Source of the DNA: Pedobacter sp. SL55
GTDB lineage: Bacteria > Bacteroidota > Bacteroidia > Sphingobacteriales > Sphingobacteriaceae
Assembly: GCF_026625705.1 (NCBI RefSeq)
Contig: NZ_CP113059.1
Location: 2,046,001 to 2,110,000, forward strand
DNA: 64,000 bases
Direction of reading: 5' to 3'
The notes below the pieces were generated by a model, which was not told the DNA's origin, made no database searches, and saw only the letters and a program-made list of their open reading frames with translations. Made by a program: the position numbers and the translations under genes. Shown here in pieces: positions 19,701 through 29,700 of the stretch. How positions within the stretch are numbered: the first letter of the stretch is position 1; every line of letters begins with the position of its first letter.

Positions 19701-21348
19701 TTCCCAAATAGGTGCAACGGTAACGGTAAATGGTACATCGTGGACTGGTGGGAATATACAAATCAATGGTATCGCTTTAAATTTGAATGTACAAACAGTT
19801 ACGGCTAACCAGATCATACTAACTAAAGGAGCGTTAAAAGCTTCAGATTTAACGATGACTTTAACAGATATTTTTTCTGGAGCAGGAAACAATGCTACAG
19901 CAAACGCACGTTCTTTAGATATCCGTAACTCAAACATCACGGTAGCGGTAGATTGGTTATATTACAATTTGGCAAGTGCTACCTTGCAAGCTACTGGCTC
20001 AACCATTAAATTTGGCCGAAACTTTTGGGGACAAAGCGGTCATGAGTATGGCACTATTGAAACAGGAGAAACCACCTACGGAGCAGGTTCTGCTTGGTAT
20101 TTAAGGGGTGGTATTAAAGCTAATAGAGTGGTGGTTAACCATTCTAAATCGATATTGGATAATAATACCTTCGGAACCTTGTTTTTAAAACCAAGGGGCT
20201 ATACCTTATGGTTAGGTAATAACTCTACCCAAACCGTTACTGAGCACTTGTACTTAAGTGGTACGCCATGTTTAACAAATGTATTAAGAGCCGGTACCGA
20301 AACAGGCGCTACACAGGCCTCGGCAATAGCTACTATCAACTATACCAATGCCACACCAACAGTTGCTAATGTAGGTAATACCTTTGATTATGTGCGTGTT
20401 GGTGGTATAAACGCAAGTAACTCTAAATTATTTTTGCAGGTAAATGCTACCCAATTGGGCTTAAATACCAATGTAGAAAATCTTGCAGGTATGCCAGGGT
20501 TAGTAGGCTTAGGCCCAGATGTAAACTGTCAGGTAATTGATCCGGCTAATGCCAGCACTTATACGATTACCGCAGATCAATTTTCTGCCGGGCCCGAAGC
20601 TACTTTTGTGTGGTATAAACGAATGGGGGGCGTGTTTCAAAATCTAAACTTACCAAGTACCACCCGAGCAATTGATGTTCGCAATTTTGGATATGATGGG
20701 GTGTATAGGGTAGAATTATTATACGATCCTTTAAATCCAGTAGTGGCCGAGAGATGTCCGCAAGCTGATGAAATAACCGTAAGCTATACGCCTAACATTG
20801 TAGGTATTTCAGCAGGTGCCGATAATTTGGCCTTCTGCGATGATGCCACTCCCACCATTGGCAATCTGCAAATAGATCCTGCCACTACCAGTTTTATGAC
20901 GAGTACTAGTGCAATACTAGAATGGTATGCAGCATCCACTGGCGGATCACCATTAGCAAGCAATACTCCATTAACAAACGGAATGTATTACGCTAGCTTA
21001 AAGTCTGTAAATAATTGTTATAGCGCTATTAGAACACCCGTAACCGTAACTTTTTATGCGAAACCTACGGCCAATGCTGGCCCAGATCAGCGTAGATTTA
21101 ATACTGTATTTACCATGGTCGCCAATCAACCAGCTGTGGGTACAGGGACTTGGTCGGTAGTTACAGGTAGCGCAACTATTGCCAACCCATCTGCCTATAA
21201 CACCTCGGTAACTATTACTTCTGGAGATAAAGTAGAGCTACGATGGAGCGTAAACAACAATGGTTGTATGGTAGCAGATGAGGTAAAATTATTTATTGTA
21301 AAAGGGGTGGCTACTAACCCAGCTATAAGAAGCAGAGCTATGCAGTAG
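16711..21348 (+). CDS. Giant secreted protein with three YWxG...W modules and Ig-like C-terminus
   Basis: 1,545 residues. Signal peptide (MKKILLVIFCLLVSKIAFSQ), then three large modules each opening with an aromatic signature: MYWFGGAGNWNDLSHWS at about 23, IYWVGAAGDDEWNNQANWS at about 463 and LYWIGVADNNWNNGLNWT at about 853, each followed within 30 residues by a P-T-x-x-D-x-V-x-F-[DN] motif. Within modules the sequence is beta-helix-like, rich in T, N and V, with few charged residues. From about 1,250 there are Ig-like beta-sandwich segments with paired cysteines (CPQADEIT, LAFCDDATP). The protein ends with TNPAIRSRAMQ and has no T9SS type B domain. Signature strings recur in the proteins at 22189 and 37186. 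Probable surface adhesin or matrix protein; not identified further. Confidence 0.75.
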   Translation: MKKILLVIFCLLVSKIAFSQQTMYWFGGAGNWNDLSHWSFQSGGGVHPTLGLPSSVPTADTHVIFDGNSGLNATGTTTAQLAARTVTLGSEVVIRSLTFDASIATANPRISNGFNIRVTEDVTLQAGVSILNASFAIAMEPVVATTTTLTLNGAVVPLFSKGGAGTLNINGVITSGRYNFAQGIANYLAPTATFNVGLASFSLTVVNSAILNAPNLTNLDTRGNVQISGTAQFNAPLLEHWIRTGANNNTISILDNVHLNLPALKTWEFANMAPGTATATITIPDATVVTARGNWSFVGNLNAGTSEFHVEGTEFRTKAATAVNKVFMENPVATTAANIYGTGSTINELHFVSSNGYFQNGMTIGKLYLAPSRAYTIYRNSMLTITENIIDSTPDCQPFWQIYSSETAFIARINNASGNPINLENAILTRINVTNGVINVVGVDNGNNSTIGTTLNFVEPPAKTIYWVGAAGDDEWNNQANWSATSGGAGGFCLPTQYDDVIFDNNSVVASGSVKITANNAFFHDITVQNNAPVFNFVRGGTGATNMTCYGSWYMRSGMVVAVDNVQFRSADMGETITSNGSFFRITYFQGLGGWTFQDSFQTQANNNYHLYFRGASLNTNNQTVFIGGNFIGNETITPAVTRNLILGSSQISLVTQWLYNATVNTLNAGTSHITLRNGDQFYALANHVYYDVTSNIPTPTTTTSLTILGANVTYHNFHVFNQLADFQNTITANEIRIMPVQLRASLLFRGSVTTNILEIQKNGLFRAFNNVLVTVNQNFITHTLDCQGLMEMYVNGKTPGQFFRFRSANNVFVPNVWMTGVSADLTSGATYTATGLEDTDVTNWTFTVPPAKELYWIGVADNNWNNGLNWTTNSNGVPSPGGCVPTKYDNVHFNSFSTGNLPINILDQPAYFNNLIGHSDAPSGITITSVLGIEGYAYGNLIQMAPNMTFVRLNLMGDANNGQLINNGTSAFGHLTVNNANANWVFTGNTRVTSTYSQIGATVTVNGTSWTGGNIQINGIALNLNVQTVTANQIILTKGALKASDLTMTLTDIFSGAGNNATANARSLDIRNSNITVAVDWLYYNLASATLQATGSTIKFGRNFWGQSGHEYGTIETGETTYGAGSAWYLRGGIKANRVVVNHSKSILDNNTFGTLFLKPRGYTLWLGNNSTQTVTEHLYLSGTPCLTNVLRAGTETGATQASAIATINYTNATPTVANVGNTFDYVRVGGINASNSKLFLQVNATQLGLNTNVENLAGMPGLVGLGPDVNCQVIDPANASTYTITADQFSAGPEATFVWYKRMGGVFQNLNLPSTTRAIDVRNFGYDGVYRVELLYDPLNPVVAERCPQADEITVSYTPNIVGISAGADNLAFCDDATPTIGNLQIDPATTSFMTSTSAILEWYAASTGGSPLASNTPLTNGMYYASLKSVNNCYSAIRTPVTVTFYAKPTANAGPDQRRFNTVFTMVANQPAVGTGTWSVVTGSATIANPSAYNTSVTITSGDKVELRWSVNNNGCMVADEVKLFIVKGVATNPAIRSRAMQ

Positions 21349-21388
21349 GCCAAACTCTCGCAGATATCGCAATTACATTTAATTGATA

Positions 21389-21442
21389 AAAAGAGTTAAG
21401 ATTTTAGGAATAGCTAATTCTATGAAATCTTAACTCTTTTTT
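21389..21442 (+). terminator. Strong terminator after the first giant protein
   Basis: A perfect 16-bp inverted repeat (AAAAGAGTTAAGATTT and its complement) at 21389-21404 and 21425-21440 with a T run at its end. Confidence 0.88.
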
Positions 21443-22188
21443 AATGTAATCTGAATATGGGTGTAAATTCTTCTTTTAGAACGCAGCGTGCCCCGTATCG
21501 ATTTATCGGTAGCGAGTGGATGCTAATGATCTGCAAAGTAAATCTTTAAATAGGTTTCTTTGGTAAAAGTTATTCCAAAGATTTTTCCTATCGTCGAAAA
21601 TGACGACCATTTTCACTCAATTCTTAATGCAATGAATAGATAATCAATTAAAAACGTCCAGAATTCAAGTTAACTAAATTACATTGAACTTTAGCTGAAT
21701 TAAATTGGTTTTTTGATCTTCATTTCATCTTTTTTCTAAACATTTCATTTCAGAAGAATATGATAAATATCTACTCCGTCAACATCCTTGAAATTCCTCA
21801 ATTTTCCCCAATTAATTAGGGTATTGTTTCGTTGGTTAAAGATGATTGTGGCTTTAAATATTTGATTTTCAGTGTTTTTTAGCTGTTTGCCCCCGTTGTC
21901 GCTATATAGGTATAGCTTTTGTTTATTGAAACAAAACTTACACTTGTGGCGTCTGCATTAGATCTCAAAGTTAAATATAGCCTATACCTATGAAAAACAT
22001 TATTGATAAAAAAGAAACCATTTTAAGGGCTTCGCTGCAATTAATTATTGATTTAAGTCGCTACCCTAGTTTTACAGGTCTTTCCGAGTACGACAATAGG
22101 TTATGGTATCCTTATGTCTATACTCTTTTAGTGCTACCTAGTTTAAAATTTAACCCTCTGCCAAAAAATCCAAATTATTCATCTACCT
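21443..22188. other. Long intergenic region with a possible relic of a palindromic repeat element
   Basis: About 745 nt with no supported gene. A stretch at 21588-21615 (GATTTTTCCTATCGTCGAAA, then ATGACG) resembles the end of the element at 32703-33024 and may be a decayed copy. A 69-codon open frame at 21990-22199 overlaps the next gene start and looks spurious. The segment probably holds the promoter of the gene at 22189; a TAGCTTTT at 21913 is a weak -7 candidate. Confidence 0.45.
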
Positions 22189-25100
22189 ATGAAAATTAAC
22201 TTATTAAAAACGGCCTTATTTGGCTTGCTTTTACTTTTAACGCAAGTTGCTTTTGCTATTGACTTCTACTGGAAAAGCACCGGCCGTGCCGATCAAAACT
22301 ATACCAATGCAGCCAACTGGGAGAGTGCACCTGGTTCTGGTATACCTGCCAATGGAGCATTGGCACCACAATCTACAGATGATGTTTATTTCCCGGTAGG
22401 TAATGCAACGCAAACTGTAAATATGGTAGCTGGAGCGGCGGCGAGAAATTTCAATGTGTTGGCTACGGGAGTAATTACTTTTACTACTACTAACGCAATA
22501 AGTGTTTACGGCAACTTCACTTCTAATGGTAAGCACATGTTTACTGGCGGAGTTGGTTTTAATTTTTTAGGTGCCGATAACCATACTATAAATATGGGTG
22601 ATAATGCCGCTCATAGTACAACTGCATCTATTACTTTTAACGGAACAGGAACCTATACGTTATTGAGCGATTTGAATTTGCCGGGTACAGCCATCGCAAT
22701 TAGCAATACCACGTTTGTGGCCAACGGTTTTTGGATACAGGTAAATCGGTTTACAATTTCACCTACTATTACTGGTACTAAAACCATTAATTTAGCCAAT
22801 AGTAAGCTAAGCGTAAATGGAGGTGCAAGTAACGTTGGCGCATTAGTTTTTGGCGCAAGCCCAGCCACCACCAGCTACAACTGGGCAAATGCAGAAATTT
22901 ATATTAACCAAGCAGGTAACAGCACATTTATCAATACGGGCAGTAATTCAACAACCAATGGTACGATAATTAACGGCATTAAATCCATAACTTTTAACGA
23001 AACCACCCCAGGTATTGCATCAGAACATATTCGCAACAATTCTAACTTTGTTTTTGGCGTAACTGATTTTAACATCAACGTAGCTGCATTTAATACCAGC
23101 GGCAATGGTTTAATGCTCAATATTACCAACCTTAATTTGCAAAAGCCTGTAGATATTGCATCAACAGGTGCTTTAAAGTTAAACGTAAATGCAATTAACG
23201 AAGTGGCTAGTTGTGTAGGGCAATCAAGTTTACGTTCAGAAGGTGCTACGCCTATTGCTTTCAATGCTACGGCCCCTATCAATACTTCAAATATTGGTTT
23301 TAAAAGCGTAGCTTTTTCGGGGAGTACGCTTACCATGCCTATCAATAATGATTTGGGCTTAAATACGGGTACTTATACCACAACGGCAACAGCCACTTCA
23401 CGCTCGTTTTATTGGGTGGGCGGTACCGGAAATTGGAACGACCCCACTAAATGGTCTATTTTAGGAAGTGGGGGTGCCGCACAAACTACTGCTGGCTGTT
23501 TGCCCACTTACAATGATGATGTATATTTTGATGCCGCTTCGTTTACTACGGCAGGCCAAACCGTAACCATAGGCGGTGGCGGTACGAGCAGTAATCAAGC
23601 TTATGCCCGTAATGTTTACTGGATAGATCCAAATATTAGAGGAAGATTAACAGGCGGTGCATTAAACATTAATGGTAGTGCAGATTTTTCTGGAAGTACA
23701 GCTGTAGCGGCTGCTTTAGTGTATGTGGGTGGTGGTAGCCACACCATAAAATCTGGCAATACGGTTTACACCTCAGGCTTAATGCAGTTTTTTGGAACAG
23801 GTACTTATACCTTAACAGACAACTTAATTGGCGGATCAAATACAGGGCTACAAATTGCTGCTGGTACTTTTAATAGTAATGGCAAAACCATCACTGCCGA
23901 TAGATTTTCAAGCAGTTCATTACCTGCTGTTGCTAATAATTTACGGCATATTGATTTTTCTAATTCTGTTTTAACTTTTAGCAGGGGCGATGCATCAGGT
24001 ATAGGTCCGTTTACATTGTCAACAGCCTATTTAGGTTCATTTAACGCCACAGGTTCTGTCATTAATATCACCAGCGCAGACAATCCACAGTTTATTATTA
24101 ATGGTTATGTTAATAATAGTACAGTTATGTTAACTAGCCTAGCTATTAATGATCTTAATTTTACGGCTACTACAGGTAACCCATTATTTTCTCATGCGGG
24201 CGTGCTTAATTTTTCTGCCAATAACGTAAGTTTTAATTCCAATGGCAGAATTGGTCAAATGAATGGAACAACGGCATCGCATAGCGTAAATAATTACAAT
24301 TTTACTGCAGGCCGAGTATATACTTTTTCTTCTTCTACATCTAGTGCTGCGCCTACATATACGGTTGTAAATAGCATCAATAGCAACAGTGTAGGTAGTT
24401 GCGCTCCCAAAATATCCTTGCAGTCTTCAACAGCTGGTGGAAGAGTGAAGTTATATAAGGCAGCTCTGCCATTTACAGTGAACAATGCGATTTTAAAAGA
24501 CATCAACTCAACAGGTGTAACTTTAAGTGTTCCGGGTGGAGAAGATTTGGGCAATAACCTAAATGTAGCTATCACTGCAAATGCCTCACAAAATTTTTAT
24601 TGGGTAGGTGGTACAGGAAATTGGACCGATCCTGCGCATTGGAGTATCGATGTTTCTGGTGGCAATCCTGCTGTAACAAATATCAACAATTGTATTCCTG
24701 GTTTGAGTGATGATGTTTTCTTTGATTCAAACTCATTTACAGTCAATAGCCAAACTGTAACCATTGACAATAATGCCAGTTGCAGAAACATGCTTTGGGA
24801 AAATACAGTTAGCGCAAGAACACCTATTTTTGCTGGCGTTAATGGCTTAAACTTGTACGTTTATGGCTCGGTTACACTAGCGCCTAATATGACTTTTCCA
24901 TTTGAAGGTGTATGGGTGATGAGAGGAAACTCTTTGGCAGTAAACGCTAATGCCATTACTACCAATGGTGTATCGGTAAGAAGCATACTGTTGCTAGATG
25001 GAGGTGGTAGATACGATGTTTTGGATAGTTATAATTCTAATCGTAACATTAGGTTTCTTTTTGGTCAGTTTTATGCCAATGGAAACAATATTACAGCGAC

Positions 25101-26487
25101 ATCTTTAAATTTGCAGGTTACGAGTAGTAACAGTGCAGATATTTCAAATTCCACAATTACATTAAATGGTACTGACGGGACAAATACCTATGTCGCAGCT
25201 CATAGCTCAACAACCAATTGGAATGCTACAGGTAGTACAATTAATGTAAATGTTAGGGGTATTCCGATTTCGGTTCCAGCAGGAGTAACTATCGAATACG
25301 GTACTATGAATGTGAACCAAAGTATATTGGCTAATTTAAGTAGTGGTAGCGGGACTGTAAAGTTTACCAATCTCAATTTTTTAAGACCAACCAGTATGCT
25401 TAGTGGTCGTTTTATTGTAGATAATTTACGTTATACAAATTCTTCTGATAATATAATTGGAGCAGGCAGTACAGTAACCGTTACCAATACGTTAACTGCA
25501 AATGGTACGCCATGTAATCCTATCAGGTTTAGATCGGGTACGGCGGGTACACCTGCAACTTTGATATCCACGTTGTGTAATTTTGATATTAAATTTGCCC
25601 GTTTAACAGACATTACCGCTGGTGGTACTTGTACGTCTGCACAAAATAAGGTAATAGGGGATGATGCGGGTGGTAACAGCAATTGGACATTTTCTAACGT
25701 TAGCGGTTTCGAATATTTAGGGGCAGACCAAGTTTTAACCTGTAACCAATACCCATACACTTTAAGTACCGCAAGTTTTAACCAAGATGCTACCGCTTAC
25801 CAATGGTTTAATGGTGCAACGCCAATTGCAGGTGCAACCAATGCAACCTATGATGTAACTGGTCCGGGTACTTACAGTGTAACGGTTACTTATGGGTCTG
25901 GCTGTAATTTAACAGATGCCATTACGCTAGGGCTAACACCTAGTCCGGTGCTAAATGCAGCAGAGATTTTTGCTTGCGAGACTACCACTGGAACGGGTAG
26001 TGGTACTTTTAGTTTAAGTGATGCTAATGCGCTGTTGGTATCTAATCCCAGCAACTATAGCTTTACTTATCACGCCACATCGGCTGATGCCATTGCAAAT
26101 GCCAATCCGTTATCGTTGGCTTATGTAAGTACCAGCAAAACTATTTATGTTAGGGTTGTAGAAACCGCTACTGGCTGTTTTAGCACTAGGAATGTGGTGT
26201 TAACCGTTAGACCAAAGGTATTGCCAACGGCGGCAGCCAACCAAAAAATATGTGCAACGGTGCATACTACACTCGCTAAGATTACAATTACTGGAACTGA
26301 TATAAAGTGGTACGCCGATGCAACAAGCACAACGGCATTGCCTACAAGTACTTTATTGGTAAATGGCGCTACGTATTATGCTACACAAACCGTAAACGGC
26401 TGTGAGAGCGATAGAATTGCTATAACGGTAAGGTTAGAAAATTGTGCGTTAGTCAATCCATCTATCAGGGCTAGGGCAATAAAATAG
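22189..26487 (+). CDS. Giant secreted protein with three YWxG...W modules (paralogue of the 16711 gene)
   Basis: 1,432 residues. Signal peptide MKINLLKTALFGLLLLLTQ...AFA, then modules beginning FYWKSTGRADQNYTNAANW (about 25), FYWVGGTGNWNDPTKWS (about 406) and FYWVGGTGNWTDPAHWS (about 802), each followed by a P-x-x-x-D-D-V-[YF]-F motif. Sequence between is T/N/S-rich and beta-helix-like with repeated phrases such as NSNGKTITADRF. From about 1,170 come Ig-like segments (TCNQYPYTLSTASFNQDATA, YQWFNGATPIAGATN) and a segment ending YYATQTVNGCESDRIAITV. It ends ALVNPSIRARAIK, closely matching the end of the 16711 protein, without a T9SS type B domain. Start chosen at the ATG giving the signal peptide. 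Function unknown, probably extracellular. Confidence 0.75.
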   Translation: MKINLLKTALFGLLLLLTQVAFAIDFYWKSTGRADQNYTNAANWESAPGSGIPANGALAPQSTDDVYFPVGNATQTVNMVAGAAARNFNVLATGVITFTTTNAISVYGNFTSNGKHMFTGGVGFNFLGADNHTINMGDNAAHSTTASITFNGTGTYTLLSDLNLPGTAIAISNTTFVANGFWIQVNRFTISPTITGTKTINLANSKLSVNGGASNVGALVFGASPATTSYNWANAEIYINQAGNSTFINTGSNSTTNGTIINGIKSITFNETTPGIASEHIRNNSNFVFGVTDFNINVAAFNTSGNGLMLNITNLNLQKPVDIASTGALKLNVNAINEVASCVGQSSLRSEGATPIAFNATAPINTSNIGFKSVAFSGSTLTMPINNDLGLNTGTYTTTATATSRSFYWVGGTGNWNDPTKWSILGSGGAAQTTAGCLPTYNDDVYFDAASFTTAGQTVTIGGGGTSSNQAYARNVYWIDPNIRGRLTGGALNINGSADFSGSTAVAAALVYVGGGSHTIKSGNTVYTSGLMQFFGTGTYTLTDNLIGGSNTGLQIAAGTFNSNGKTITADRFSSSSLPAVANNLRHIDFSNSVLTFSRGDASGIGPFTLSTAYLGSFNATGSVINITSADNPQFIINGYVNNSTVMLTSLAINDLNFTATTGNPLFSHAGVLNFSANNVSFNSNGRIGQMNGTTASHSVNNYNFTAGRVYTFSSSTSSAAPTYTVVNSINSNSVGSCAPKISLQSSTAGGRVKLYKAALPFTVNNAILKDINSTGVTLSVPGGEDLGNNLNVAITANASQNFYWVGGTGNWTDPAHWSIDVSGGNPAVTNINNCIPGLSDDVFFDSNSFTVNSQTVTIDNNASCRNMLWENTVSARTPIFAGVNGLNLYVYGSVTLAPNMTFPFEGVWVMRGNSLAVNANAITTNGVSVRSILLLDGGGRYDVLDSYNSNRNIRFLFGQFYANGNNITATSLNLQVTSSNSADISNSTITLNGTDGTNTYVAAHSSTTNWNATGSTINVNVRGIPISVPAGVTIEYGTMNVNQSILANLSSGSGTVKFTNLNFLRPTSMLSGRFIVDNLRYTNSSDNIIGAGSTVTVTNTLTANGTPCNPIRFRSGTAGTPATLISTLCNFDIKFARLTDITAGGTCTSAQNKVIGDDAGGNSNWTFSNVSGFEYLGADQVLTCNQYPYTLSTASFNQDATAYQWFNGATPIAGATNATYDVTGPGTYSVTVTYGSGCNLTDAITLGLTPSPVLNAAEIFACETTTGTGSGTFSLSDANALLVSNPSNYSFTYHATSADAIANANPLSLAYVSTSKTIYVRVVETATGCFSTRNVVLTVRPKVLPTAAANQKICATVHTTLAKITITGTDIKWYADATSTTALPTSTLLVNGATYYATQTVNGCESDRIAITVRLENCALVNPSIRARAIK

Positions 26488-26773
26488 CAACTCAATTGGG
26501 TTTAACAGCAACATAGGGAAAACAATTTGGGTTTACTATTTAAGTACATGCCTACGGTTAATTTTGAAAGTATTTCTTCTAGTTTGTTGAAAGTTAAAAC
26601 GGATTAATTGAGTAGTAATCAAGGGGCTTATGAGTATACTATTGCTCAAAATGGGGAATTTTTACTTTTTAAAAATTGCCTTGTAACGCTATATCACACC
26701 GTTTTAAAAGATTTTTTTTTGGTACAACTATTGGCTATGGCTATATCAGTGTTTTAGCAAAACTTCCATAATT

Positions 26774-29700
26774 ATGAAGAATTACATAAAAATTATAGCA
26801 AGCATTTTATTCTCGGTTGCAGGCTTGCAAACAGTTAATGCGCAGGTTAAAATTGGCGACAACCCAACAACTATTAACAAAGCTGCTATTCTTGAGTTAG
26901 AGCATAACAGCAAAGGCTTGCTATTTCCAAGGGTAAACCTTACCAATACCACTACTTGGGGCTTGGCTGCAGGTAGTGTGCCAATGGCTGGTATGGTGGT
27001 GTATAATATTAAAACAACAGCTGCCGGCTTTACAGGAACAGCAACTTATCCAGCGTTATTGCCAGATGGAACTGGTCTTTATTATTGGGATGGTACTGGC
27101 TGGGTTGGTGCAAAGGGAATAAAAGGAGATACAGGAGCACAAGGAGCAACGGGCGCACAAGGTCCGCAGGGCATCCAAGGTTTAACAGGTGCTACTGGTG
27201 CGCAAGGCGAGGTTGGCCCAATGGGAGCAACGGGAGCGCAAGGTCCGCAGGGCATCCAAGGCTTAACAGGTGCTACTGGTGCGCAAGGCGATGTTGGCCC
27301 AATGGGAGCAACGGGCGCACAGGGTCCGCAGGGCATCCAAGGTTTAACAGGTGCCACTGGTGCGCAAGGCGAAGTTGGCCCAATGGGAGCAACAGGCGCC
27401 CAAGGTCCGCAGGGTATCCAAGGCTTAACTGGTGCAACAGGTGCGCAAGGCGAGGTTGGCCCAATGGGAGCAACGGGAGCGCAAGGTCCGCAGGGCATCC
27501 AAGGCTTAACAGGTGCTACTGGTGCGCAAGGCGAGGTTGGTCCAATGGGAGCAACTGGTGCAACAGGCGCTACAGGAACTTTTGTAGCTACGGTAGACAA
27601 TGGTTTGGAGTTTTCTGACCCCGCCAAAACAAACATTCAATTGGGAGGTATTTTAACACGCCCAGTTACAACAATTACTACCAACACAACGGCAGGTAGC
27701 AATACGTTAGCCATTGCAGGTTTACAACTAGGGGTAACTACAGGTGCAACACCAGATAAAATCTTAGTTTCCGATCCTACAACAGGAGTACTTAAACAAA
27801 TAGATCAGTCGGCGTTAGCCGTAGAACCTTGGTTTAACCAAGCTAATGCGGGGCAAAAAGCAACATCAAATACTGATAATATTTACCAAACAGGTAGCGT
27901 AGCTATTGGCAAAAACGCCGTGCAAACCGGTGCAGCACTGGATGTGGAAGGTGCAGTGCGTGGCGGTTCAACTCAAGGAACAGGTGTGGTGTCTGGCACA
28001 GTAGGTGCAAACTCTGTAGCTTTTGGTACAGGAAACACGGCTTCTGGTTTAGGCTCGGTAGCGTTAGGTGGTGAACACGTGGCTTCTGGAGACTATGCAA
28101 CATCATTGGGATGGAAGAACGAAGCTTCGGGCTTTGCCTCTTCGGCTTTTGGAGAGAACAATTTTTCAACTGAAGGTTTTGCAATGACATGGGGTCAGTA
28201 CAATACATCTTCAGCACCACATTCTACTACTTTCGGTCAATATAATACTAACTCTGGATACAGGGCAACAATTTTTGGAGAAAACAATACGGGATCTTCA
28301 GGACACCAATTGGTTTTTGGACGATATAATGCCATTACAGGCGGAAATATTTTAAATTGGATAGGTTCTGATCCCTTATTGCAAGTGGGTAACGGTAGTA
28401 ATGGTAGCAGGTCAAACGCATTGACTATCTTAAAAGATGGAAAAATTGGAACTGGGCCTGCAATTGCACCTACCGAAAGCTTTGACGTGGGTTCAGGAGG
28501 TGTAAGAATTAGAGATATCAACGGTTATTCAAGTACCGATGCTACAGATAAAATTGTAGTAGCGGATGCCGATGGCGTATTAAAAACAAAAAATTCTTCG
28601 TCACTTAATGATAACGATTGGCACATCACAGGCAACACTGGTACAAATCCATCTAACCATTTTTTAGGTACAACAGATGTTAATTCCTTAAGGTTTAGAG
28701 TAAACAATCTTCCAGCTGGTCACATTGGCCTAGATAATTATTCAGGTGCAGAGGATGCAAACGTTGCCCTAGGCTATAGAGCTGCAGGTGATGTACTTCA
28801 AAAAATAACATCTACGGGTAGTTATAGAAAAAACACCGCTATTGGTCATAATGCAATGGGAGATGGTACGGGCATTGCTGTAGAAAATGTGGCTTTAGGT
28901 TTTAGAGCAGCCGCTCCTTTAGGTAATGGTAGTAACCGCAATGTTTTTATAGGTGGAGCAACAGCAACAAGTATGACCAACTCAGTTAATAACGTTATTG
29001 TTGGTCAATCAGCTGCATTTACGGCAAGCCAAGGAGGTAGAGATAATGTGTTTCTTGGTAAGAATGTGGCCGCTAATCCAGCTACTTTAGGAAATTACAA
29101 TACTTTTCTAGGTTCTAATTCGGGTTTTAATGCTACAGGTAGTGGAAATATTTTAATCGGTTATCAAACAGGTTCGTCCCATACTGGAGATAATAGGTTA
29201 ATGATAGATGTTAGTGGTACAAATACTCCCTTGCTTGATGGTAATTTTGCTACGAGAGTTTTAACCATTAACAATACTTTAAAAGTAGCAGACTTAGCTA
29301 CAGGTGCAGCAGCAACTACAGGCAATAGGCCAGTGGTGGCAGGTGCCGATGGCCAGTTGATGATAGGAACGGCGCCGGCTAGCATTACTACCAATAACGG
29401 TGTAACCAAAAACACCACAACCTCAGAGATAGAATTAGGTGGTGCCTTAAATAGAGCTACAGAAATTAATACCACAGCTGCACACACCTTAGCCATTACC
29501 GGTTTACAAAATGGGGCTTTTAAGGATAAAGTAGTAGTATTAGATCAAAATAATAAATTAAAAACGGTATCTGCTGCGGCACCTAAAGTATTCTGGTCGC
29601 CTTCTGTAAACATCATTACTGATGATACAGACCCAGCTTTTGGAACTTTGGATTTGTACACCATCTATCAGTCGCAATTTGCCAGTCCAATGGTAAGTAG

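Noticed and set aside
21990-22199. 69-codon frame just before the 22189 gene
   Set aside because: Overlaps the start of the giant gene, has no recognisable domain and no clear ribosome signal; the downstream signal peptide start is preferred.
27082-27636. 184-codon minus-strand open frame opposite the collagen stalk
   Set aside because: It is the antisense image of a Gly-X-Y repeat: codon periodicity gives a long open frame rich in Pro and Ala; no start signal or product similarity supports it.
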